Assembly: GCF_027627575.1 (NCBI RefSeq)
Contig: NZ_CP114065.1
Span: 2,852,001-2,916,000 of the forward strand
Length of the DNA stretch: 64,000 nt
Source: Kribbella sp. CA-293567
GTDB taxonomy: Bacteria > Actinomycetota > Actinomycetes > Propionibacteriales > Kribbellaceae
Reading direction: 5' to 3'
In this document: positions 6,524 through 15,147 of the stretch, piece by piece
Numbering within the stretch: position 1 is the first letter of the stretch
Layout of the letters: every line of letters begins with the position of its first letter
Notes under the pieces: model-generated
Told to the model about the DNA's origin: nothing
Databases searched by the model: none
The model's input: only the letters and a program-made list of their open reading frames with translations
Position numbers and translations under genes: made by a program

Positions 6524-9486
6524 GCTCGGACTGGCTTCGCGACTCGCTTCGTCAGGTGTTGCGCGGGATCGAGGGAGGACCGCCGAAGAACTTGGTGGCG
6601 CGCATCCGTCCTGACGCCGAGGATCGAGGTGAACAAGTCACCAGCGCCGATATCGGCAAGCTGATAAGGGCGGCGGTGCCGACAGACGCAGTGCTGAAGA
6701 GTCTGGGGCTTCAGGTTCACAAGTGGGACGCAGAATCATCCGCCGTCAATTGGACCGGCGGATCAGGGCCGTCCAGTGTGGCCCGTCGGGCGATCATCTG
6801 CCAGATTCTGGGCCTGGACGACGACGGTGCTGCGGCGTTACTGGAAAAGCGTCCGTTGTTTGTCGACGAGACCGTGGTCATCACTGCGCCATGGGAAAAG
6901 TGGTACACGACGTCCGTGGCCACTGCGCATGAATTCTATTGGCCCAGATATCGTGACTATCTTCTCGATGTTCGACGTTGGCCGGACGAAAATGTCACGG
7001 CACTTGACGTCGCCACCACCAGCGTCGTGGAGAGGCTCAGTGACCCGACCCGACCGAAAGCCTTTCAAGCCAAAGGCTTGGTGGTTGGCTACGTGCAGAG
7101 TGGCAAGACCGCTAATTTCACCGGAGTGATCGCCAAAGCTATTGACTCTGGCTATCGTCTTGTCATTGTTCTGACGGGGACTATAGAGATGCTGCGCGCC
7201 CAGACGCAACGTCGAGTCGACATGGAGATGGTCGGCCGGCAGAACATCGTCGGAGACGCCTCGGTCGAGGAGGCCCGAGCTGCCAGGTATGACTATCAGG
7301 ATGACCCTGACTGGTTGAATGGACGGTTCCTCGATCTGCAAACGGTACACATCGAGAGCGAGATCGAACGGCTGACCACTCACGGCGCCGACTATCGCAC
7401 AGAATTCAAGCGGTTGAAGATCGATCGCTTCGATATGGGTAAGCCACTGTACGATCCTGCCAATCTCTTCGGCGCGGCCGCGCGGCTGGTGATCACCAAA
7501 AAGAACTCGACCGTTCTGGGTCGGCTCGTGGAGGATATCAAGGCCAACCGTCGGGCGTTCGCCGAGATTCCGGTGTTGATCATCGATGACGAGTCGGATC
7601 AGGCTTCTGTCAATACTGTCGATCCGGAGAAAGTAGAATCGGCTCGTGCGGCCGGGCGTGAGGTCAAAGAGCGGCGGGCCATCAACGAGCGGATCGCGGA
7701 AATGCTGGGTCTCATGCCGAGGGCGCAGTACGTCGGGTATACCGCAACCCCGTTCGCGAACGTTTTTGTAGATCCATCCGATGAGCAAGGGATATACCCG
7801 AAAGACTTTGTGATCGGGCTCCGGCGGCCGCCGGGATATATGGGCGTCGACGATTTCCATGATCTGGGCGAGGAGAGAGTTCCCGAGACTGCGGAGCGAA
7901 GTAACCGCAAAGCTTTCGTGCGGGATCTGGTGGAGCCTGAGGAGTCCTCTGCTCGGGATATGGAGCTTGCGACGGCTCTGCACATGTTCGTGCTGACCGG
8001 GGCATGCAAGCTCTACCGGCAGGCGCTGTCGTCAGAGCTGACATATCGACATCACACCATGCTGATCCACGAATCAGTGGCGAAGGAGGAGCAGAAAGAT
8101 TTGGCGCTGCTGGTACGTAGGCTCTGGAAGACTGCGAAATTCGATTCACCAAAGGGCCTGAAGCGACTGCAAGAATTGTATGAAAGCGATGTGTTACCGG
8201 TGAGCTTGGCGCGAACCGAGGTTGGTGTTCCTGCTCTTCCGCACTTTGATACGCTGAGACCGTCGATCATCAATGCGATCGGGAAGATCACCGAACACGA
8301 CGACAACCCGGTGCTCGTTGTAAACAGCGACAAGGAGATTGAACAGCAGCGTCTCGACTTCGACAGAAATAGTACCTGGCGGGTTTTGATCGGTGGTGCC
8401 AAGCTCAGTCGCGGGTTCACTGTCGAGGGATTGACCGTAACTTATTTCCGGCGGGCAGTGACGATGAGTGATTCGCTTACCCAGATGGGTAGGTGGTTCG
8501 GCTTTCGTCAAGGCTATCGGGACCTGGTTCGCCTGTATATCGACCGCAATGCAAAGTTCGGGCGCAAGTCGGTCGACCTTTACTCCGCATTCGAAGCGAT
8601 TGCTCATGACGAAGCCGCCTTTAGGTCGCAACTGACTCAGTATGCAAAGTGGGATGGAAATAAGCCGAGATTGCTTCCATCGCAGATTCCGCCATTGGTT
8701 ACCCAACATCTTCCGTGGTTGAAGCCGACATCACGAAACAAAATGTTCAATGCCGTTTTGCAAGAACAAAGCGAGCAATTTTTCAGTCCGTCCGGATATC
8801 CGAATGAAGTCGATAAACTGCACGCGAACTTGAGTCTCTGGCGTCCTCTGTTGACAGACGCGGCTCAGGAAGTTGCTTTCCCGGCAGCAGGGCAGCAGGA
8901 CCTGACCGCGTGCATAGGGGTGGTGGATGCCGGCAAGGGCCTTGACCTGATGGCGCGTCTGCACTGGATGAATTTGTACGCAGAGCGCTCGGTCGCGCCC
9001 GTGCTCGCCTACTATGACCGGCTTGTCCACGGTGCCCGTAGGCAGCTGAACGACTTTCTTCTGGTGATGCCTCAGCCAGGTGGAAAGATCGCGGCTATCG
9101 ATGGTGTCGGCAAGCGTCGGATCATCAACCGCGATCGGCGTCCGCGCGGCAATGAGGAGCTGACGAAGTTCGGTGAGATCACCGACCCGAAGCATCGGCG
9201 ACAGATCATGCCTCTTCTGCAGTCGACACCTCCGCCCGGCGGCGTCCTGGCCGACGCTTGGGCGCCTGGTAGGGGAGTGATCCTCGTTTACCTCGTGCGT
9301 GAACAGAATCCAGGGTTCTTGGATGGGTCGGCGCCGGCTGTGATGCCGCCTGACGACGAGTACGGCTTGATCGTCGGGTTTTCCGTCTATCTTCCGCACA
9401 CCGTGGTGGGATCAGATCGCATCCTGAAGTTCAAGGTCCGGCAAGGTGTCGATCCGACAGTGGTAACGGTCGATGCCATCGATTGA
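6520..9486 (+). CDS. Z1-domain superfamily II helicase-like ATPase
   Basis: A 988-residue ATPase expected to translocate on or remodel DNA for the restriction island. Motifs in order: Walker A GYVQSGKTANF (about residue 190), DEAD-like motif II LIIDDESDQAS (about 355), motif III-like GYTATPFANVF (about 407), motif V GGAKLSRGFTVEGLTVTYF, and motif VI QMGRWFGFRQGYRDL (about 657). This order is diagnostic of the Z1 family (Pfam Z1), which occurs with MutL/MORC-type ATPases and methylases in restriction systems. An N-terminal domain of about 180 residues and a C-terminal domain of about 300 residues carry no motif I recognise. Coding GC is visibly lower than in neighbours outside the island, consistent with transfer. 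Confidence 0.92.
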   Translation: MSSDWLRDSLRQVLRGIEGGPPKNLVARIRPDAEDRGEQVTSADIGKLIRAAVPTDAVLKSLGLQVHKWDAESSAVNWTGGSGPSSVARRAIICQILGLDDDGAAALLEKRPLFVDETVVITAPWEKWYTTSVATAHEFYWPRYRDYLLDVRRWPDENVTALDVATTSVVERLSDPTRPKAFQAKGLVVGYVQSGKTANFTGVIAKAIDSGYRLVIVLTGTIEMLRAQTQRRVDMEMVGRQNIVGDASVEEARAARYDYQDDPDWLNGRFLDLQTVHIESEIERLTTHGADYRTEFKRLKIDRFDMGKPLYDPANLFGAAARLVITKKNSTVLGRLVEDIKANRRAFAEIPVLIIDDESDQASVNTVDPEKVESARAAGREVKERRAINERIAEMLGLMPRAQYVGYTATPFANVFVDPSDEQGIYPKDFVIGLRRPPGYMGVDDFHDLGEERVPETAERSNRKAFVRDLVEPEESSARDMELATALHMFVLTGACKLYRQALSSELTYRHHTMLIHESVAKEEQKDLALLVRRLWKTAKFDSPKGLKRLQELYESDVLPVSLARTEVGVPALPHFDTLRPSIINAIGKITEHDDNPVLVVNSDKEIEQQRLDFDRNSTWRVLIGGAKLSRGFTVEGLTVTYFRRAVTMSDSLTQMGRWFGFRQGYRDLVRLYIDRNAKFGRKSVDLYSAFEAIAHDEAAFRSQLTQYAKWDGNKPRLLPSQIPPLVTQHLPWLKPTSRNKMFNAVLQEQSEQFFSPSGYPNEVDKLHANLSLWRPLLTDAAQEVAFPAAGQQDLTACIGVVDAGKGLDLMARLHWMNLYAERSVAPVLAYYDRLVHGARRQLNDFLLVMPQPGGKIAAIDGVGKRRIINRDRRPRGNEELTKFGEITDPKHRRQIMPLLQSTPPPGGVLADAWAPGRGVILVYLVREQNPGFLDGSAPAVMPPDDEYGLIVGFSVYLPHTVVGSDRILKFKVRQGVDPTVVTVDAID

Positions 9487-9946
9487 TCGACCTCCGGACG
9501 CGCGTCTGGAGACGTCTTCGGAGATCCGGACTCGGATGAGTCGGCAGAAGTCTCGGAATACCGGCACTGAAGTCGCCCTGCGGCGTGCCCTGCATGCGCT
9601 TGGCATGCGATACCGGATACATCGTCGCCCGGTTCGCGGAGTGCGAAGGGAGGCGGATGTGGTTTTCGGACCCGCCCGAGTCGCAGTCTTCGTCGACGGT
9701 TGTTTTTGGCATGGGTGTCCGTTGCATGCGACTTGGCCGAAAAACAACGCGGAGTTCTGGAAGACCAAGATCGAAGCCAACCGCCGGCGTGACGCCGATA
9801 CCAACTCTCGACTCCTCGCGGCCGGATGGCTGTCGCTGCGGGTCTGGGAGCACGAGTCGGTCGAGTCTGCAGCGGCCAGGATTCGTAGCGTGGTCGATGA
9901 GCGTCGGGCGCCGACCACAGGCTGGCGTAGTGCGGATAAGCATTAG
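9473..9946 (+). CDS. vsr: Vsr-like very-short-patch-repair endonuclease
   Basis: A 157-residue Vsr-fold nuclease. Family signatures are SRQKSRNTGTEVALRRALHA, GMRYRIH, EADVVFGPARVAVFVDGCFW (catalytic Asp), HGCPLHATWPKNNAEFWKTK, the following K-I-E-A-N-R-R-R-D and a final SLRVWEHE. Classical Vsr nicks T:G mismatches produced by deamination of 5-methylcytosine. Versions in MutL/Z1 islands may instead serve as restriction nucleases. The start overlaps the Z1 gene by 14 nt. It closes the first three-gene unit, and a 136-bp promoter-containing gap follows. Confidence 0.9.
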   Translation: MPSIDRPPDARLETSSEIRTRMSRQKSRNTGTEVALRRALHALGMRYRIHRRPVRGVRREADVVFGPARVAVFVDGCFWHGCPLHATWPKNNAEFWKTKIEANRRRDADTNSRLLAAGWLSLRVWEHESVESAAARIRSVVDERRAPTTGWRSADKH

Positions 9947-10017
9947 GCGGCTCGACTGCCGCGCGCTGCCCCGAGCAGCAGGCCGAGTTTGACGCGCAAG
10001 CTTGGCGAGAAATTTTG

Positions 10018-10047
10018 ATTGACGCAGACGTGCTCGTCAATTATCGT
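10018..10047 (+). promoter_or_regulatory. Promoter with embedded operator before the HTH-GHKL gene
   Basis: TTGACG (10019-10024) and TATCGT (10042-10047), spaced 17 bp, form a good -35/-10 pair 36 bp before the start codon. A perfect 7-bp inverted repeat, ATTGACG (10018-10024) and CGTCAAT (10035-10041), overlaps the -35 and fills the spacer, as expected for a repressor operator. The next gene begins with an HTH domain, so autoregulation is the simplest reading. Confidence 0.6.
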
Positions 10048-10082
10048 TTGATCATGATCTTGGCGCCGAACGAGAGTAAGAG

Positions 10083-12176
10083 ATGAACACGCAGATGGGG
10101 GAGGAGTTCGGATCGTGGCTGGCGCGACAACTGCGTCGAGCCGGCATGACCCAAGCTCAGCTCGCGGACGCGCTCGGCCTGACGCGGGCTGCAGTATCTG
10201 CGTGGACGACAGGGCGTGCCGTGCCAAGGGAAGAGACGATTCGGATGATTGCCTCCGTTTTGGGTACAGACGTGGCGTCAGTTCACAATCGAACCACCGA
10301 CGTCGCTGGCGAGTTGCCTCTCGGCTGGCACCATCGTCCGGCCCACGCCGATGGTGGTCGTGAGTATGGGAATGCCGCGGCGTTCGCCTTCGGCGCCGAT
10401 CTGTCGGTCCTCGCTCGAGAGGCGACACAGAACTCGATCGACGAGCGAATCGGCGATTCCAAGCCGGTCATTGTGCGCTACACCCTGCACGAGTTGAGCG
10501 GCGAGCATCTCGAAGCGTTTCTCGCGGCAGTTCAATGGCCCAGTCTCCGCCGGCATTACGAGAGTGCGGCGTCGACCGAGCAGAAAGTCGGTCGTAGCCT
10601 TCGAGCTGCGCTCGATGATCTCGCACAGGAAGAGACGCTGTTACTGCTTCGGGTGGATGATTACAACGCCGCAGGCCTCACCGGGCCTGAATACGGAGAT
10701 GGTCGCTTCGCGGCTGTCGTCCGCCGGCAACTCGATAGCCACAAACGATCGAGTGGCCGGGCAGGGGGTTCCTATGGGCTGGGCAAAGCGACGCTGTGGG
10801 CGACTAGTCGGTTTGGCATGGTCCTCACCAACTCGACTCTCTCCGAGCCGCATGAGGGCCGCACGCGTAGCCGGGTCGTCGGCCGCCTGGATCTTCCCTG
10901 GCACGAGATCGACGGCGCTGCCTATGCAGGCCCCGCTTGGTTCGGGGAGCCGGACACGGACCCTGGGCACGAAGAGGTATCCCGCTCTTGGTGGGCGGAG
11001 GACGAAACGGTTCGGGATCTGCACCTTGAGCGATCGGCTTCCGATCCGGGAACTTCCTTTTTGATCGTTGGTGCTCACGATGCGTCCGGCGATGCGGGAA
11101 GTCTGCAAGAGATGCATGACAAGTTGGTCCGGTCGCTCGCAGACGGGTTTTGGGCGGCGATGGTGGCCGGACGAGACACCAGACCCATTCTCGAGGCGCG
11201 TGTCTGCACGATGCGAAACGGGCAAGTGCATATTCCGGAGGAGCGCGTAGAACCCCATCGCACCCATCCGGCTCTGAGTCGAGCGCTTCAGGCCTATCTC
11301 AATGGCGAGACTGTCAGTGCGTTGGCTGCCGGCGACGAGGTTGCACGGATCGACGTCCCGTTGGTCGTTCCGCCTCTTCGCGGCACCACCCGAGCGGGGG
11401 AAAGGGGTCGGCAGCACTCTGCGGTTCTACTGCTCACTCCAGCAGATGACGATGCATCGCGAGCCAATCGCGTCGTATGTATGAGGGGCACGCGAATGAC
11501 CGTCCAAGAGCGTCGCCCCCGCGATTTGCCGCTCGGGGTGGCGCCATTTCAGGCGGTCTTGCTTGCTGGTTACGCAACGGGAGGGGGCGGCGAGGAAGTT
11601 GCACTGGCCGAACAATTCCTGCGTGCGTCCGAGCCACCCGAGCATGACAAGTGGGACCGGACCGAGGAGTTGACCACACTCTATGAAAGGGGTGCGCTCA
11701 CAAGGCTTCGCGAGTTCCACTCCGAGATAGATCGCGCGATCCGCAGTCTCGTCGGCAAGCGGGAAACAACTCAGGGCGCAGGACCCGCTGTACTTCGCGA
11801 ACTATTGAAATTGGATGGCCCAACAGGTGGTCGCCGGGCGACCGGCGCGCCGACCGTGCATCGGATCGCCGCCCATATCGAAGACACGGGTGCGTGGCAG
11901 GTGAGGGTCGATATCCGGCTGCCCGAGGCAGCCGATCGTTGGGTCTTGACGCCGGTTGCCAAGTTCGACGTCCGCTCCGGCGGGAGGCCGACAGTCAGCT
12001 GGAAGTCGCTCACATCCACCCAGAACTGCCGAGTTGACTCGGGGAACCTCGTGATCGAGCCCGGCGTACGCTCAGCGGCCTTCATCGGGTTGACCGACCC
12101 GGCGACACATCCGGTCGCTGGATCGTTTGCGCGGCTTGTGGTTGAGGTTCAGAAGGCACGTGGAGGTGCGATGTGA
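10083..12176 (+). CDS. HTH-GHKL fusion ATPase (MutL/MORC/Hsp90-like)
   Basis: A 697-residue fusion. Residues about 8-60 are an XRE HTH (MTQAQLADALGLTRAAVSAW). Residues about 100-330 are a GHKL ATPase with an N-box LAREATQNSIDER (about 109-121), a G1-like box RVDDYNAAGLTG (about 190) and a G2 box GGSYGLGKATLW (about 228). The remainder resembles the S5-like transducer and C-terminal region of MORC/MutL-type ATPases. Such ATPases act as DNA clamps or switches next to methylases and Z1 helicases in restriction systems (Iyer, Abhiman and Aravind, recalled from memory). Fusion to an HTH suggests that the same protein binds its own promoter. Its stop overlaps the next start (GTGA). Confidence 0.9.
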   Translation: MNTQMGEEFGSWLARQLRRAGMTQAQLADALGLTRAAVSAWTTGRAVPREETIRMIASVLGTDVASVHNRTTDVAGELPLGWHHRPAHADGGREYGNAAAFAFGADLSVLAREATQNSIDERIGDSKPVIVRYTLHELSGEHLEAFLAAVQWPSLRRHYESAASTEQKVGRSLRAALDDLAQEETLLLLRVDDYNAAGLTGPEYGDGRFAAVVRRQLDSHKRSSGRAGGSYGLGKATLWATSRFGMVLTNSTLSEPHEGRTRSRVVGRLDLPWHEIDGAAYAGPAWFGEPDTDPGHEEVSRSWWAEDETVRDLHLERSASDPGTSFLIVGAHDASGDAGSLQEMHDKLVRSLADGFWAAMVAGRDTRPILEARVCTMRNGQVHIPEERVEPHRTHPALSRALQAYLNGETVSALAAGDEVARIDVPLVVPPLRGTTRAGERGRQHSAVLLLTPADDDASRANRVVCMRGTRMTVQERRPRDLPLGVAPFQAVLLAGYATGGGGEEVALAEQFLRASEPPEHDKWDRTEELTTLYERGALTRLREFHSEIDRAIRSLVGKRETTQGAGPAVLRELLKLDGPTGGRRATGAPTVHRIAAHIEDTGAWQVRVDIRLPEAADRWVLTPVAKFDVRSGGRPTVSWKSLTSTQNCRVDSGNLVIEPGVRSAAFIGLTDPATHPVAGSFARLVVEVQKARGGAM

Positions 12177-13153
12177 TCCCGGTCTTCTCCTATCCGACCT
12201 TGTTCGGAGATGTCGACCTCGAGGTCATGTCGGTATCTGTCGATGGATCCGATCTGCCATACGCCCAGATCTCGAAGCTCGAGCGGACGGTGGCGCTGGA
12301 CCATGGTGGCCGCAGCGACTGGGAGTCAGCCACGCTTCGTCTGCGGGCGACGCTTCCCGATGACGAGGCCTCCGGTGGGCCGTGGAGCGAGCTGACTTGC
12401 CTGTCCGTACTCACGGAAAAGGCCACTAATTCTCGGTCGAGCTCTCGCCTCAGTGTCGAAGCAGACGGGCATTGGCACGGCGCGATTGAATTGGTTCGTG
12501 GGTCGCATCTGACTCGAGCGACGCTGTCGCTGGCTGTGGTGGCGACTGTCGGCGGAGTCGCCGGCCGCCTCATCGGCCAGACCAGGGAGAATTGGTACGT
12601 CGATCTGGTGGCAACCGTTCCGAAGCGACAGCGCGCCATCGACATCATGGAAGCGGACTTCGCGAACGGCCCCGAGGAGTGGCTTCGGCCGTTCAAGGAG
12701 TCACCATGGATCGTCGACACCACAGGGGATACGCCGACGGTATATCTGAATACCGGAGGTGTAGAAGGCCTGCTGGAGATCCTGAATGGAACAGGGGGCG
12801 CGGCGACAGAGAAGATGGTTCGCGAGACAACCGCTGCCCAGATCGCGCACGATGCCTGGACTGCGATGTTCCACACGGCTGTTGCAGACCTGGACTTCGA
12901 CGAAGACGGTACTCCGCAGATGCCGACCGGGTGGAAAGCGAGAGTTCTACGGCTGATGATTCCCGATGTCCTGCCAGGTCGCCAACTGAATGACGCTCTA
13001 TATGAAATCAATGACCGACGCACGAAGGGCTTCGGCTGGTCAGGCTTGCAGACCAGCATCCAGTATGCCGCCGGACGACGGAGTCGACTCAACCGGACAT
13101 TGACCAATGCCGCCCGCATCGCGCTCCGCGGAGAAGGGGATGAAGCCCGATGA
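12173..13153 (+). CDS. Unknown protein of the GHKL restriction island
   Basis: A 326-residue soluble protein that starts at GTG 12173, overlapping the stop of the GHKL gene. I see no known motif. The N-terminal half is beta-rich (FSYPTLFGDVDLEVMSV, then repeated strand-like segments), and the C-terminal half is helical, with WTAMFHTAVADLDFDEDG and an Arg-rich end. The position and coupling argue that it is a structural partner of the ATPase. It could be a target-recognition or adaptor subunit, which is inference. It overlaps the next gene by 4 nt. Confidence 0.8.
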   Translation: MIPVFSYPTLFGDVDLEVMSVSVDGSDLPYAQISKLERTVALDHGGRSDWESATLRLRATLPDDEASGGPWSELTCLSVLTEKATNSRSSSRLSVEADGHWHGAIELVRGSHLTRATLSLAVVATVGGVAGRLIGQTRENWYVDLVATVPKRQRAIDIMEADFANGPEEWLRPFKESPWIVDTTGDTPTVYLNTGGVEGLLEILNGTGGAATEKMVRETTAAQIAHDAWTAMFHTAVADLDFDEDGTPQMPTGWKARVLRLMIPDVLPGRQLNDALYEINDRRTKGFGWSGLQTSIQYAAGRRSRLNRTLTNAARIALRGEGDEAR

Positions 13154-14040
13154 TCGAGCCGGCCGATCTCGATGCTCCGGACGTCATGGGTTTGCTTCCG
13201 GATGCTGCCGTCGAGGAGTTCCTCAGTCAGGCAGTTCGTTCAGGCCACGACCTTCCGCCGCCGGTTGCGCTGCGCAAGGCATCGATCATGCTGCCCTCCG
13301 CGGAGGCAAGGTGGCATACGAAGCCATTGCGAGATCTCTTGGTCGAAGCCATGCGTCGGTTCGATGATGATCGGGTGAAGGCTGATGGCTGGCTCGCTCC
13401 CCGATTGCACGCTACCGTCCGAATGACCCGCGGAGAAGCTGCCGACAGTCGCCGATGGAACTTCCTTGCGATGATCGTTGCGCCGGACTATGTGGTGTGG
13501 CGCCACCGCGGTCAAGACCTCGTAGCCGCCGGTCGTTTCTGTGGCCCGCACTACACACAGGCTTTCGCGCGACTCTGGTGGGCGGCCGAACTATTCCGCA
13601 ATGGTGCCGACTATCGACCTGTCGAGACGGCCTGCAGTGTTCAGGACGTTCTCAACACGACTATGCGGCTTGACGTGATCGATCACAGGCCGACCGCGCT
13701 CGCGATCCTCGAGGTTCTGGCCGATTTGATTCGGGAGAATCGCGGGCGCCTTGGTGACCACGTCAACGCGTTGTCATCCTCGGTCAATGCGGCGGGGAGC
13801 ACGTTGGTCTACGACGCGCTGGCCGAAGAGGGGGTCGGTGATATCGCGGTACTCCAGGATTGGATCGCCGAGGCGCAGGAAATGCCTCCAGCGCCATGGG
13901 AGCGTCTCCCCTACGGGCCTGATGATGGTGCTGTGAAGGCAGGCGTCGTCGATGCGCTGGTGCCGCTCTTCGAGCGCCTACTGGCCGAAGCGCCCATACG
14001 GCAACGTCCACGGCACGCGGCATCGAGCGGGGAGATCTAG
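13150..14040 (+). CDS. Unknown protein of the GHKL restriction island
   Basis: A 296-residue protein that starts at ATG 13150, overlapping the previous stop (ATGA). It is mostly helical and Trp-rich. Conserved-looking stretches are SADSRRWNFLAMIVAPDYV-like (residues about 97-115, read here as EAADSRRWNFLAMIVAPDYV) and YTQAFARLWWAAELFRNGAD. There is no catalytic signature and no membrane segment. It occupies a fixed slot between the ATPase partner and the methylase, so it is likely part of the complex; it may belong to a domain-of-unknown-function family that I cannot name with confidence. Confidence 0.8.
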   Translation: MIEPADLDAPDVMGLLPDAAVEEFLSQAVRSGHDLPPPVALRKASIMLPSAEARWHTKPLRDLLVEAMRRFDDDRVKADGWLAPRLHATVRMTRGEAADSRRWNFLAMIVAPDYVVWRHRGQDLVAAGRFCGPHYTQAFARLWWAAELFRNGADYRPVETACSVQDVLNTTMRLDVIDHRPTALAILEVLADLIRENRGRLGDHVNALSSSVNAAGSTLVYDALAEEGVGDIAVLQDWIAEAQEMPPAPWERLPYGPDDGAVKAGVVDALVPLFERLLAEAPIRQRPRHAASSGEI

Positions 14041-14088
14041 TTTGCCGGCACGAGCTGGTCGCATCATGCAGGAACGGAGGGGATGACT

Positions 14089-15108
14089 ATGTCGATGTCC
14101 GCGAAAAGTGGAGCGCTGGCGCCGGATCGGTCCGGACGGGGGTTGTCGTTTGTCGATTTGTGCAGTGGGGCCGGAGGGCTGGCTCTAGGTCTGGAGCAAG
14201 CAGGCTTCGATCCGGTGATGGTTCTGGACAATCACCCGTTGGCGTGCGAGACGCTACGGTTGAACAGGCCACAGTGGCAGGTGTGGGAAGAAGATCTGCG
14301 GGCATTCGATCCGACGCTGCATCAAGAAACCTACGACGTCGACTTGCTTTCCGCGGGTCTTCCCAGGGTCAAGGCCGCAGCGGGAGTGAATCGACCCGGT
14401 GATAGTGAGGCCGAACTCGAGCTTCTGCGCGCAACAGTTTTCGTTGCTCATTCGGTTCAACCCCGGGCGCTGATGATCGAGAACATGTCCGAACTCGTCA
14501 CTGGGAGTCGCTACGCCCCGACCCGCAGATTCGTGGAAGACGAGCTTGCTCACCTGGGATACCAATTGACATGGATCGTTGTCAATGCAGCTGACTACGG
14601 CGTGCCGCAGGACCGAAAGCAAGGGATCATGCTCGCGTTCAAAGGTGACGCCATTGATCATTTTGAAGTGCCGGCGGTCGAGATGCGATCGGAGACAGTC
14701 GGATCTGCGCTGGTCGAGTCGATGGGAGCGCATGGATGGGCTGGTGCTATGGAGTGGGCTGCGCATGCTGACAGGATCGCGCCGACGTTGGTCGGCGGAT
14801 CGTGGAACCGAGGCGGCGCCGACTTGGGACCGACGGGGAGTAAGCGAACTTGGGCGAAGATGGGGGTAGATGGGGCGACCGTAGTCGACTCGGTCCCTCG
14901 GGCGGATTTCGTCTGGAATCCCAGCATCGGGCGACCGGGGCTGGTTCCGCTGACGGTGGAGCAAGTGGCATGCCTGCAAGGGTTTCCGCCGGATTGGCGC
15001 CTGGCGGGACGCAAGACGGCGCAGTACAGGCAGATCGCGAACGCCTCCCCGCCGCCGGTGGGAAGAGTGCTGGGGCGGGCCATCAGGGAAGCCCTGAACG
15101 CGTGTTGA
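14089..15108 (+). CDS. Cytosine-C5 methyltransferase homologue lacking the catalytic Cys
   Basis: A 339-residue DCM-fold protein. Motif I is FVDLCSGAGGLALGLEQAGF. Motif IV reads SAGLPRVKAAAG, so the universal P-C-Q is P-R-V and the nucleophile is missing. Motif VI is LMIENMSEL, motif VIII YGVPQDRKQGIM, and motif X YRQIANASPPPVG, which is degenerate for GNAxPP. SAM binding may survive, but methyl transfer by the normal mechanism should not. No reading-frame shift restores a Cys. ATG 14089 (GGAGG 8 bases upstream) is preferred to ATG 14083. It is followed 39 bp later by an intact methylase, which suggests a heterodimer or a DNA-recognition role. Confidence 0.85.
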   Translation: MSMSAKSGALAPDRSGRGLSFVDLCSGAGGLALGLEQAGFDPVMVLDNHPLACETLRLNRPQWQVWEEDLRAFDPTLHQETYDVDLLSAGLPRVKAAAGVNRPGDSEAELELLRATVFVAHSVQPRALMIENMSELVTGSRYAPTRRFVEDELAHLGYQLTWIVVNAADYGVPQDRKQGIMLAFKGDAIDHFEVPAVEMRSETVGSALVESMGAHGWAGAMEWAAHADRIAPTLVGGSWNRGGADLGPTGSKRTWAKMGVDGATVVDSVPRADFVWNPSIGRPGLVPLTVEQVACLQGFPPDWRLAGRKTAQYRQIANASPPPVGRVLGRAIREALNAC

Positions 15109-15147
15109 CTCGTGGCAGCCTGAGTGGCCGAGATAGGATCCAGCCCC

